12,065 nt of DNA from Methanothrix sp. (GTDB lineage: Archaea > Halobacteriota > Methanosarcinia > Methanotrichales > Methanotrichaceae): contig JAAZNX010000230.1 of assembly GCA_012798025.1 (NCBI GenBank), positions 1-12,065 of the forward strand, read 5' to 3'. Position 1 is the stretch's first letter, and every line of letters starts with the position of its first letter. Shown here piece after piece: positions 6,948 to 12,065 of the stretch. A program made the translations under genes and the position numbers. Under the pieces are notes generated by a model. That model did no database searches, had not been told where the DNA came from, and was given only the letters and a program-made list of their open reading frames with translations.

Positions 6948-6953
6948 TCCTCC
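6948..6953 (-). promoter_or_regulatory. Strong ribosome-binding site
   Basis: GGAGGA on the minus strand lies 4 bases from the ATG at 6943. It fixes this start and contrasts with the leaderless genes nearby, which suggests a well-translated product. Confidence 0.6.
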
Positions 6954-7015
6954 GGCCGGTGGATGGTTTGTTAGCATATCAAATTAACTCTTCTATATGG
7001 AATAAAAATAAACGA

Positions 7016-7040
7016 CTTCCTGGAAAATTTTCCAAGGAAG
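7016..7040 (-). terminator. Hairpin plus T-rich terminator of the repeat-protein gene
   Basis: CTTCC-TGGAAAATTTTCCA-A-GGAAG forms a stem of 5 plus 5-7 base pairs with one bulged A and an AATT centre. The core TGGAAAATTTTCCA (7021-7034) is a perfect 14-bp palindrome. On the minus strand it lies about 15 bases past the stop codon and is followed by the T-rich TTTATTTTTATT (about 7001-7013). That tract may also act as the TATA box of the next gene. Confidence 0.45.
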
Positions 7041-7055
7041 AATCGGTCATTCAAA

Positions 7056-7709
7056 TCAAACTATGTTGCAAACAAACATCATTTTGCTCAAGTCTTTCAG
7101 CGGCTTGACGGTTATGCCCACTTCAAAATTCTTCTGCGATTTTGCATTATTACTATTGATCTGGAAGACCTCATCTGACTTGAGACCAGTTCCAATAACG
7201 AAGATGTCATTCTCTGATGATTCAATCGGTTTAACCTGCGGCCATGTTACCTCTGTGGACGCACTGATGCCGTTTGCCAGTGCTGCACCTGTTGTCGTGA
7301 CATTGATAGATGCAGTCTGGTTCAGGGCTGTGGACGTCTCATTCAGAACAGGTGCGGTCTGGTTCAGGGCTGTGGACGTCTCATTCAGAACAGGTGCGGT
7401 CTGGTTCAGGGCTGTGGACGTCTCATTTAGAACAGGTGCGGTCTGGTTCAGGGCTGTGGACGTCTCATTTAGAACAGGTGCGGTCTGGTTCAGGGCTGTG
7501 GACGTCTCATTCAGAACAGGTGCGGTCTGGTTCAGGACTGTGGACGTCTCATTCAGAACAGGTGCAGTCTGGTTCAGAGTGACGTTCAGTGTTGTGTTGT
7601 TCAAGGTAGTATTATTCAAAGCAACCGCGTTCTCTTGAGCTGAAACAGCAAGAGCAGATGCGGTCATCAAGACCAGGATGCTTGTGAAATGTATAAACTG
7701 GTTATTCAT
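7056..7709 (-). CDS. Secreted, sequon-rich repeat protein with FVCNIV C-terminus
   Basis: This 217-residue protein has a Sec signal peptide ('SILVLMTASALAVSA', cleavage near SAQ/E). After 'LNNTTLNNTTLNVT' come six tandem copies of the 14-residue unit LNQTAPVLNETST(A/V) and a decayed seventh (LNQTASINVTTTG). I count 19 N-x-T sequons, two per repeat, so the repeat region should be heavily glycosylated if exported to the archaeal surface. A non-repeat C-terminal domain of about 70 residues contains 'WPQVKPIESSENDIFVIG' and ends 'KMMFVCNIV', with a single cysteine. Signal peptide and C-terminus match the neighbour at 6473-6943. A GAGGT ribosome-binding site (minus strand, 7717-7721) precedes the ATG. 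A stalk-like, mucin-type surface or sheath component is the likely role. No known family is recognised. Confidence 0.72.
   Translation of the reverse strand: MNNQFIHFTSILVLMTASALAVSAQENAVALNNTTLNNTTLNVTLNQTAPVLNETSTVLNQTAPVLNETSTALNQTAPVLNETSTALNQTAPVLNETSTALNQTAPVLNETSTALNQTAPVLNETSTALNQTASINVTTTGAALANGISASTEVTWPQVKPIESSENDIFVIGTGLKSDEVFQINSNNAKSQKNFEVGITVKPLKDLSKMMFVCNIV
7317..7568 (-). repeat. Six tandem 42-bp repeats inside the secreted protein gene
   Basis: The units start at 7317, 7359, 7401, 7443, 7485 and 7527, with a partial seventh at 7569-7577. Units 1, 2 and 5 are identical. Units 3 and 4 share one silent C/T change. Unit 6 has two changes, one of which alters Ala to Val. Such low divergence points to recent expansion by slippage or unequal recombination. 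The unit is a multiple of three, so copy-number changes keep the reading frame. Confidence 0.95.
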
Positions 7710-7775
7710 ATAATACCTCGGCCACTATCACATAGCTTTGAGTTTATCAATCTTGCCAGTATTCTAAGCGCCCGT

Positions 7776-8546
7776 TCAAGATCTGACTATTTTGCCGTCG
7801 TCCTCTCCCAACTCACAGGCATCGATGGTGACGAAGCTGCCATTGCTGCGGCGCAGCTCGCAGACGATCTTTCCGTCCACGATTCTCAATATCCTATCCG
7901 TCTTCTCCGCAAGTGTCATGTCATGCGTTACCAGAATGAATGTCTGGTTAATCTTCCGATTCAGCTCCCTCAGCAGGTTATAGATCAGATCGGAACTCTT
8001 TGTGTCCAAGTTTCCTGTCAGCTCATCGCCTATGACGATGGAGGGCCCGTTGGCAAGAGCCCTTGCTACAGCCACGCGCTGGTTCTGGCCGCCGGAAAGC
8101 TGGCTTGGCTTGTTGTCGAGCCGCTCTCCTAATCCTACTGCCTGTAAAAGTTCCAAGGCTCTCATGCGTGCCTCAGCTTTGCTCTTTTTGTTGATCAGCA
8201 TCGGCATCATGACGTTCTCGAGCGCTGAAAACTCCGGAATGAGGTGATGATACTGAAAGACGAACCCCAGCTCGCGATTGCGAAGAGCTGCGCGCTCCTT
8301 GGCACTAGCCCGGCTAACGTCTATGCCCTTGAGAAAGATCTGACCACGGCTGGGCGTGTCCAGCAAGCCTATCATGTTCAGTAGGGTGCTTTTGCCGCTA
8401 CCACTCGGCCCCACTATTGCCACAAATTCACCGGCCAAAATCTTGAGGTTTATTCCATCTAGGGCGCGAACTTCCACGCCGTTATCGTAGATTTTGCTGA
8501 GGTCTTTTAGCACGATTATCTCGTCACTCACGATCTCATCACTCAC
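7776..8546 (-). CDS. ABC transporter ATP-binding protein, LolD/MacB-type
   Basis: This ATPase of about 256 residues has Walker A 'GPSGSGKST' (46-54), Q-loop 'FVFQYHHLIPEFSALENVMMP', signature 'LSGGQ' (150-154), Walker B/D-loop 'IVIGDELTGNLD', and H-loop 'LVTHD' (H208). The 'FQYHHL' stretch and 'GNLD' place it in the LolD/MacB/FtsE branch, which powers lipoprotein or peptide-type exporters through mechanotransmission. The usual DEPTG is DELTG, with a Leu for the conserved Pro; the catalytic Glu is kept. No permease gene (FtsX/MacB-like) is visible on either side, so it is an orphan ATPase here. I prefer the GTG at 8546, which overlaps the stop of an 8-codon upstream ORF as GTGA. Alternatives are the GTG at 8531 and the TTG at 8618. 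It heads the minus-strand envelope group, which suggests a link to export of surface proteins. Confidence 0.88.
   Translation of the reverse strand: MSDEIVSDEIIVLKDLSKIYDNGVEVRALDGINLKILAGEFVAIVGPSGSGKSTLLNMIGLLDTPSRGQIFLKGIDVSRASAKERAALRNRELGFVFQYHHLIPEFSALENVMMPMLINKKSKAEARMRALELLQAVGLGERLDNKPSQLSGGQNQRVAVARALANGPSIVIGDELTGNLDTKSSDLIYNLLRELNRKINQTFILVTHDMTLAEKTDRILRIVDGKIVCELRRSNGSFVTIDACELGEDDGKIVRS
8517..8546 (-). repeat. 15-bp tandem duplication at the start of the ABC gene
   Basis: Two head-to-tail copies, GTGAGTGATGAGATC and GTGAGTGACGAGATA, match at 13 of 15 positions and encode VSDEI twice. Each copy begins with a possible GTG start codon, which is why the start is ambiguous. Confidence 0.7.
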
Positions 8547-8569
8547 GTCTTTGTAGCAAATGAACGCAT
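8543..8569 (-). CDS. Possible 8-codon leader ORF before the ABC gene
   Basis: The ATG at 8569 opens MRSFATKT and stops at TGA (8545-8543). It has a purine-rich AGGTAAG 5 bases upstream (8575-8581, minus strand). Its stop overlaps the GTG of the ABC gene as GTGA, the arrangement seen in translational coupling. The ORF is too short to judge by composition; it is reported because it could set the true start of the ABC gene. Confidence 0.3.
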   Translation of the reverse strand: MRSFATKT

Positions 8570-8618
8570 TTGTACTTACCTGTTCTAATTGGTTTTTTTT
8601 CCGACATAAGGGCCTCAA

Positions 8619-8957
8619 GTTCTGTTTGGCGTTCGCGAATTAATTGATCTGATATGGCGTAGCGATCTAAATATCTAATGCACATAATAACTTGCAATAT
8701 CATAAAAATTTCAAAAGTTTTCTTGTTTCAATTAAATATATTCATTATGTTTAACGTTATTTTATTGGAGATAAAGCAAAAATCATATTAATTATATTTT
8801 ATTTCAAATGAGTTTTATAGAGAGCGTCTGCAACATAATTATAATCTATAATACTGATAATAGATTCTTCAGACTATTAATGCATGCCTGCCCTAAGCAA
8901 TATTGCTGAAAACAAAAGCGCTAAAAGCTGATCGCAATACCAAAGGAGTGGAGGGTC
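8619..8957. promoter_or_regulatory. AT-rich divergent intergenic region
   Basis: This stretch of about 340 bases separates the ABC gene from the winged-helix gene and is strongly AT-rich. It contains several TATA-like sequences: AATTAATT at 8638-8645 for the minus strand, and AATCTATAATAC at 8843-8854 for the plus strand. An inverted repeat AATCTAT-N10-ATAGATT lies at 8843-8866, and a perfect 12-bp palindrome AGCAATATTGCT at 8896-8907. I see no ORF of substance, tRNA or GC-rich structured RNA in it. Confidence 0.55.
8896..8907. promoter_or_regulatory. 12-bp palindrome upstream of the winged-helix gene
   Basis: AGCAATATTGCT is perfectly self-complementary and lies 51-62 bases upstream of the winged-helix start codon, downstream of the best TATA-like sequence. 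It is a candidate binding site for the dimeric regulator encoded next to it. Confidence 0.4.
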
Positions 8958-9215
8958 ATGAAACGGAGCAGACACGAGATAATATCACAAATACTGGATG
9001 TGTGCAGGAATGGGGCCAGCAAGACGAGGATTGTATATCAGGTAAACCTCAATTTCAGAACTGTAAATCCGTATATCGACTTGCTTATAAAAAATAAATT
9101 GATAACTAAAAAAGAGGGAAAGAACATATTATATGAAACCACCGATCGAGGCGTAGAACTGTTGAACAAGTTCAAGGAGATGAATGATCATTTAGGTCTG
9201 ACCCAAGTTCCATAG
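8958..9215 (+). CDS. Archaeal winged-helix DNA-binding protein (PF14947-like)
   Basis: This 85-residue protein begins 'MKRSRHEIISQILDVCRNG' (helix 1), then 'ASKTRIVYQVNLNFRTVNPYI' (the helix-turn-helix), 'LLIKNKLI', and a wing 'EGKNILYETTDRGVELL'. This is the typical layout of the small archaeal winged-helix family. Members usually act as dimeric repressors or activators of neighbouring genes. The ribosome-binding site GGAGGG (8949-8954) lies 3 bases before the ATG and fixes the start. The gene sits between the divergent ABC gene and the sugar kinase operon and could control either or itself; the palindrome in its own upstream region favours self-regulation. There is no ligand-binding domain, so any signal would have to act on the winged helix directly or through a partner. 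Confidence 0.82.
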   Translation: MKRSRHEIISQILDVCRNGASKTRIVYQVNLNFRTVNPYIDLLIKNKLITKKEGKNILYETTDRGVELLNKFKEMNDHLGLTQVP

Positions 9216-9281
9216 TGCTCCGAGACTGAACAGGTCGTCAATCTCCATTCGACCATCAACCTTCACACTGGCATGTCAATG

Positions 9282-9312
9282 AGTGAAGATCACTTAAGGC
9301 TGCCTCAAGTGA
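9282..9312 (+). terminator. Overlapping inverted repeats after the winged-helix gene
   Basis: TCACTT (9290-9295) can pair with AAGTGA (9307-9312), extended inside by AGG/CCT around a CTG loop, or with AGTGA (9282-9286) upstream. A moderately T-rich stretch follows (CTTCTAATTTTC, about 9322-9333). It may end transcription of the winged-helix gene or be an operator. It is unlikely to be in the kinase mRNA if that message is leaderless. Confidence 0.3.
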
Positions 9313-9359
9313 AGTAATGTGCTTCTAATTTTCATCGACCACTTTGTCCTTCGCCAAGG

Positions 9360-9367
9360 CTTATAAC
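9360..9367 (+). promoter_or_regulatory. TATA-like box of the sugar-phosphate operon
   Basis: CTTATAAC is centred about 26 bases before the ATG at 9390, and no ribosome-binding site precedes that ATG. This pattern predicts a leaderless transcript for the kinase-aldolase-mutase operon. Confidence 0.45.
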
Positions 9368-9389
9368 TCTCGAGAAGAAATGAGCAAAC

Positions 9390-10331
9390 ATGATTTACAC
9401 CATCACCCTCAACCCTGCGTTAGATCGCACCATATGGATCCAAAGGATTCGCGAAGATGTATCCAACAGAATCCTTGAAGAAAAGAGCTTCGCTGGAGGA
9501 AAAAGCATTGACGTTTCCAAGGTGCTGAAGAACCTTGGAGTGGAAAACACGGCTCTGGGGTTCGTAGGGGGCTTTGCTGGTCGGGAGCTGGAAGGCAGAT
9601 TGCTGAACGAGGGAATTCAGAGCGATTTTGTGCGCGTCTCAGGCGAGACCAGGACGAACATAATCATCCACGAGAAGGAGACCGGAAAGCAGCTCGCTTT
9701 CAATGCCCGCGGCCCTGAGATCAAGCCCAGTGAGCTGATGCAATTCATAGAGCAGCTGGAGAGCCTGCCCTGCGCACAGGTTGTCGCCATTGGTGGCAGC
9801 CTGCCACCCGGCATCAATCCCGAGATATATCGCAAGATCATAGCCGTAGTGAAACGATGCCAGGCCAAGATTGTACTGGATGTAGACGGCGAGGCTCTTC
9901 GCCAGGGAATCAAGGCCCATCCCAATATCATCAAGCCCAATATCCACGAGCTTTCCGAGCTGGTGGGACGGGAGCTGAAGGAGATGGACGAGATCATTGC
10001 AGCCGCCCGTGAGATCAACCGTCAGGGGGTGGAGATCGTGCTCGTCTCCATGGGTGCAAAGGGCATCCTTCTGGTCTCCAGCGGTCGGGTGTATCTGGCA
10101 GTGCCGCCTGCAGTTGATGTGGAGAGCACAATCGGGGCTGGCGACTCATCAGTGGCCGGGTTCATAAGCGGCCTGGTGCAGGGCAAAGACCTGAAGGATT
10201 GCCTGATCTACGCAGCTGCCGCCGGTACGGCCACAACTCTTCGCCAGGGAACGGCGCTCTGCCAGAAGGATGACTTTTTATTGCTCGTCCCCCAGGTGAA
10301 GTTGTCTGTTCTCTTTGGGGAGGAGAAATGA
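9390..10331 (+). CDS. PfkB-family phosphofructokinase (1-phosphofructokinase/6-phosphofructokinase-like)
   Basis: This 313-residue ribokinase-fold enzyme begins 'TLNPALD', the signature of the PfkB/FruK/LacC branch. It has the sugar-binding loop 'GGKSIDVSKVL' (36-46), 'GGSLPPGI' in the middle, 'KPNIHEL', and the anion hole with catalytic base D252 in 'STIGAGDSSVAG'. It would transfer phosphate from ATP to a sugar phosphate, with fructose-6-phosphate giving fructose-1,6-bisphosphate as the best guess, because the next gene encodes fructose-1,6-bisphosphate aldolase. Fructose-1-phosphate or tagatose-6-phosphate are alternatives the sequence cannot exclude. The loop has Ser and Asp where GGKGIN is usual, and Ser replaces the usual Asp before T-I-G-A-G-D. 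The stop overlaps the aldolase ATG (ATGA), so the two are translationally coupled. Many methanogens use ADP-dependent phosphofructokinase instead, so this suggests a different glycolytic route. Confidence 0.85.
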   Translation: MIYTITLNPALDRTIWIQRIREDVSNRILEEKSFAGGKSIDVSKVLKNLGVENTALGFVGGFAGRELEGRLLNEGIQSDFVRVSGETRTNIIIHEKETGKQLAFNARGPEIKPSELMQFIEQLESLPCAQVVAIGGSLPPGINPEIYRKIIAVVKRCQAKIVLDVDGEALRQGIKAHPNIIKPNIHELSELVGRELKEMDEIIAAAREINRQGVEIVLVSMGAKGILLVSSGRVYLAVPPAVDVESTIGAGDSSVAGFISGLVQGKDLKDCLIYAAAAGTATTLRQGTALCQKDDFLLLVPQVKLSVLFGEEK

Positions 10332-11239
10332 CAGAAAATATAATCGTTCCCGTGGATGTCCCAGGACGCTGCCGCAACAAATACCTGGAGAACTATCTCC
10401 GGCTGACCCATGGAAGCGGGCGGATGATGCTCTTTGCAGGCGACCAGAAGGTGGAGCATCTCAACGACGACTTCTTCGGACAGGGGATCGATCCTCAGGA
10501 TGCCAACCCTGAGCATCTGTTCCAGATTGCAGCCGGGGCGAAGATAGGCGCTTTTGCCACTCAACTGGGGCTCATAGCACGCTATGGCATGGACTATCCA
10601 GATGTGCCGTACCTCGTTAAGCTGAACTCCAAGACAAACATCGTTAAGACATCTCAGGCCGAGCCCTGCAGTTTGCAATGGATCGACCTAGATCAAGTGG
10701 TCGATTTCTCTGAGACGAGCGGCCTGCATATCTTGGGCGTGGGCTACACAGTCTACCTGGGCAGTGAGCACGAGGGCGAGATGCTCCGCCAGGCTGCGCA
10801 ACTGGTCTTCCAGGCTCACCGCAATGGGCTCGTGGTTGTCCTATGGATGTATCCGCGCGGCAAGGCCGTGAAAGACGAAAAGGACCCCCATCTTGTGGCA
10901 GGCGCTGCAGGAGTGGCGGCAGCGTTGGGATGCGATTTTGTCAAGGTGAACTACCCTGTCAAGGCAGGCTTTGATTCAAAAGAGATCTTCCGAGAAGCTG
11001 TGCAGGCTGCAGGACGCACCAAGGTTGTGTGTGCAGGTGGTGAGAGCACAGATGCCAGATCCTTCCTGCAGCGACTGCACGACCAGATACACATCAGTGG
11101 AGCTTGCGGAAACGCCACTGGCCGCAATATTCACCAAAGACCCCTCAAGGAAGCGATAAGGCTGTGCAACGCCATCTACGCCATAACTGTGGAGGATGCA
11201 AGCGTAGAAGTCGCCTGGAAGATCTATCAGGGAGACTGA
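10328..11239 (+). CDS. Archaeal class I fructose-1,6-bisphosphate aldolase (DhnA family)
   Basis: This 303-residue TIM-barrel protein is of the DeoC/DhnA family. It has 'MLFAGDQKVEHLNDDFFG' near the N-terminus (substrate loop, in place of the DHGxEHG of other members), 'PYLVKLNSKT', and 'VVLWMYPRG'. The Schiff-base lysine K206 lies in 'GCDFVKVNYP', and phosphate is bound by 'CAGGESTD' and 'GACGNATGRNIHQRP'. It cleaves or forms fructose-1,6-bisphosphate from DHAP and glyceraldehyde-3-phosphate without a metal. Close relatives make shikimate-pathway precursors (ADH synthase), but the preceding PfkB kinase and following mutase favour the glycolytic role. It starts in the ATGA overlap with the kinase and ends 14 bases before the mutase. 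It probably works in both gluconeogenesis and sugar breakdown. Confidence 0.87.
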   Translation: MTENIIVPVDVPGRCRNKYLENYLRLTHGSGRMMLFAGDQKVEHLNDDFFGQGIDPQDANPEHLFQIAAGAKIGAFATQLGLIARYGMDYPDVPYLVKLNSKTNIVKTSQAEPCSLQWIDLDQVVDFSETSGLHILGVGYTVYLGSEHEGEMLRQAAQLVFQAHRNGLVVVLWMYPRGKAVKDEKDPHLVAGAAGVAAALGCDFVKVNYPVKAGFDSKEIFREAVQAAGRTKVVCAGGESTDARSFLQRLHDQIHISGACGNATGRNIHQRPLKEAIRLCNAIYAITVEDASVEVAWKIYQGD

Positions 11240-11253
11240 CTCAGGGAGCGAGG

Positions 11254-11943
11254 ATGCCAAGGCTCGTTTTGCTCAGGCACGGCCAGAGCCTGTGGAACCA
11301 GGAGGGAAGGTTCACAGGCTGGATGGATGTCGATCTTTCAGAGAGCGGCAAAGCTGAGGCCAAAAGTGCAGGCAGGCTTATCAAAGAATGCGGCCTTTCA
11401 TTTGATCTTGCCTACACCTCTGTCTTGAAGCGCGCCATCAGGACTTTATGGATAGTTTTAGACGAGATGGATCTGATGTGGATACCTGCAACTGCCTGCT
11501 GGCGGCTGAATGAGCGCTTCTACGGAGATTTGCAGGGCAAGAGCAAGATGGAGATGGAAGAGAGATACGGCCTTGACCAGGTTCATCGTTGGAGGCGAGG
11601 CTTTCGGGACAGACCTCCTGCACTGCAAAGAGACGATCCGCGATATCCTTTGAATGACAGACGGTACAGCGGCCTGGGAGAGGACCAGATTCCTGTTACT
11701 GAATCATTAGAGGATACTGCAGGCCGTTTGCTGCCATGCTGGCAGGGCAGGATCGCTCATGACCTGAAGAAGGGGAAGACTGTCCTAGTTGTCTCTCACG
11801 GGAACACAATCCGTGCTCTGGTCAAGCATCTTGATTCGATCTCCGACTGTGAGATCGAGAATGTTGAGATCCCGACGGGCAATCCGCTGGTTTACGAGCT
11901 GGACGCCGATCTTCGGCCGAAGGGCCACTTCTATCTCCATTGA
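11254..11943 (+). CDS. gpmA: 2,3-bisphosphoglycerate-dependent phosphoglycerate mutase
   Basis: This 229-residue enzyme interconverts 3- and 2-phosphoglycerate. The histidine phosphatase motif 'LLRHGQSLWN' supplies H9, the residue phosphorylated from 2,3-BPG; E87 in 'LNERFYGDLQG' is the acid/base, and H182 in 'VSHGNTIRALVKHLD' completes the site. 'GRFTGWMDVDLS', 'TSVLKRAI', 'WRRGF', 'DPRY' and 'IPTGNPLVYELD' match bacterial GpmA almost block by block, but the usual 'AIHTLW' reads AIRTLW and the C-terminal tail is about 20 residues shorter than in E. coli. I chose the ATG at 11254, which has GGGAGCGAGG before it; a longer in-frame start at 11104 would overlap the aldolase by 136 bases. Archaea more often use the cofactor-independent ApgM type, so this gene looks bacterial in origin. 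A T6 tract follows the stop. Confidence 0.92.
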   Translation: MPRLVLLRHGQSLWNQEGRFTGWMDVDLSESGKAEAKSAGRLIKECGLSFDLAYTSVLKRAIRTLWIVLDEMDLMWIPATACWRLNERFYGDLQGKSKMEMEERYGLDQVHRWRRGFRDRPPALQRDDPRYPLNDRRYSGLGEDQIPVTESLEDTAGRLLPCWQGRIAHDLKKGKTVLVVSHGNTIRALVKHLDSISDCEIENVEIPTGNPLVYELDADLRPKGHFYLH

Positions 11944-11949
11944 TCGATT

Positions 11950-11957
11950 GTTTTTTA
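11950..11957 (+). terminator. T6 tract after the mutase gene
   Basis: GTTTTTTA begins 7 bases past the stop codon. It could end the sugar-phosphate operon and, with the following AT, act as the promoter of the next gene. Confidence 0.35.
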
Positions 11958-11993
11958 TCCAACCATGCAATCATTGCCTCTGGTTGATCATCA

Positions 11994-12065
11994 ATGTCTG
12001 GTTATTGGGACCCGCACATCGAGCGCATGCCACTCGAGGATTTGCATGCCCTTCAGGAGGATCGG
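11994..12065 (+). CDS. Phenylacetate-CoA ligase-like AMP-forming enzyme (first 24 codons; 3' end outside window)
   Basis: The frame opens at the ATG at 11994 and reads MSGYWDPHIERMPLEDLHAL, then QEDR at the window edge. The pattern Y-W-x-P-x-I-E-x-M-P-x-E-x-L-x-A-L-Q is the conserved N-terminus of PaaK-type acyl-CoA ligases, which activate aryl or acyl acids with ATP and CoA. The catalytic core lies outside the window, so the substrate is open. A short inverted repeat TTGATCATCAA overlaps the start codon, and GCAATCATTGC lies 17 bases upstream. In methanogens several PaaK-like genes are common and their roles are mostly unassigned. Confidence 0.7.
   Translation, partial: MSGYWDPHIERMPLEDLHALQEDR

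Noticed and set aside
7317..7577. Possible CRISPR array
   Set aside because: The 42-bp units are directly adjacent with no unique spacers and encode a protein repeat in frame.
7063..7638. 191-codon + strand ORF across the 42-bp repeats
   Set aside because: It is open only because the repeat unit is a multiple of three without stops on that strand. The minus-strand reading has a signal peptide, ribosome-binding site and sequons, so this one is a shadow.
8619..8957. Structured RNA gene or replication origin in the AT-rich gap
   Set aside because: I find no iterated origin box, no long GC-rich stem and no tRNA-like fold; ordinary divergent promoters explain the base composition.
11104..11253. 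N-terminal extension of the mutase
   Set aside because: It overlaps the aldolase coding region by 136 bases, and the family's N-terminus (PRLVLLRHGQS) begins at the ATG at 11254, which has its own ribosome-binding site.

Overview
The window looks like part of a chromosome of a methanogenic archaeon, most likely of the Methanothrix (Methanosaeta) type. The archaeal signs are a DhnA-type class I aldolase, a PF14947-like winged-helix regulator, TATA-like boxes about 26 bases upstream of several start codons (leaderless transcripts), T-tract terminators, and secreted proteins crowded with N-glycosylation sequons. The genus is an inference; no rRNA or other taxonomic marker is present. I see no tRNA, rRNA, CRISPR array, insertion sequence or phage gene.

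Region 1 (1-2690, + strand) is a tightly packed redox operon. It holds the C-terminal part of a molybdopterin oxidoreductase of the FdhA/NuoG type, an NfnA/SudB-like flavin and [2Fe-2S] electron-transfer subunit whose start overlaps the previous stop, a small cysteine-rich protein, and a 53-residue zinc ribbon. Region 2 (2691-5560) has a tiny ribbon-helix-helix regulator on the minus strand, divergent from a fused trehalose-6-phosphate synthase/phosphatase. A small AbrB-type regulator converges on the trehalose gene. Both small regulators have a clean palindrome at their own promoter.

Region 3 (5554-8546, minus strand) is an envelope-related group. In order of transcription it holds an orphan LolD/MacB-type ABC ATPase, a secreted protein with six 42-bp repeats, a second secreted protein with matching ends, and a membrane-anchored SDH/ClpP-class serine protease. 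The two secreted proteins share a signal peptide style and a C-terminal FVC-x-IV ending but differ in the middle.

Region 4 (8547-9389) is an AT-rich promoter region and a winged-helix regulator. Region 5 (9390-12065, + strand) is a sugar-phosphate operon: a PfkB-family phosphofructokinase, a class I fructose-1,6-bisphosphate aldolase and a bacterial-type 2,3-BPG-dependent phosphoglycerate mutase. The first 24 codons of a phenylacetate-CoA ligase-like gene follow. Together with the trehalose gene, this suggests the cell both makes a compatible solute or storage sugar and has enzymes for moving hexose phosphates up or down glycolysis.
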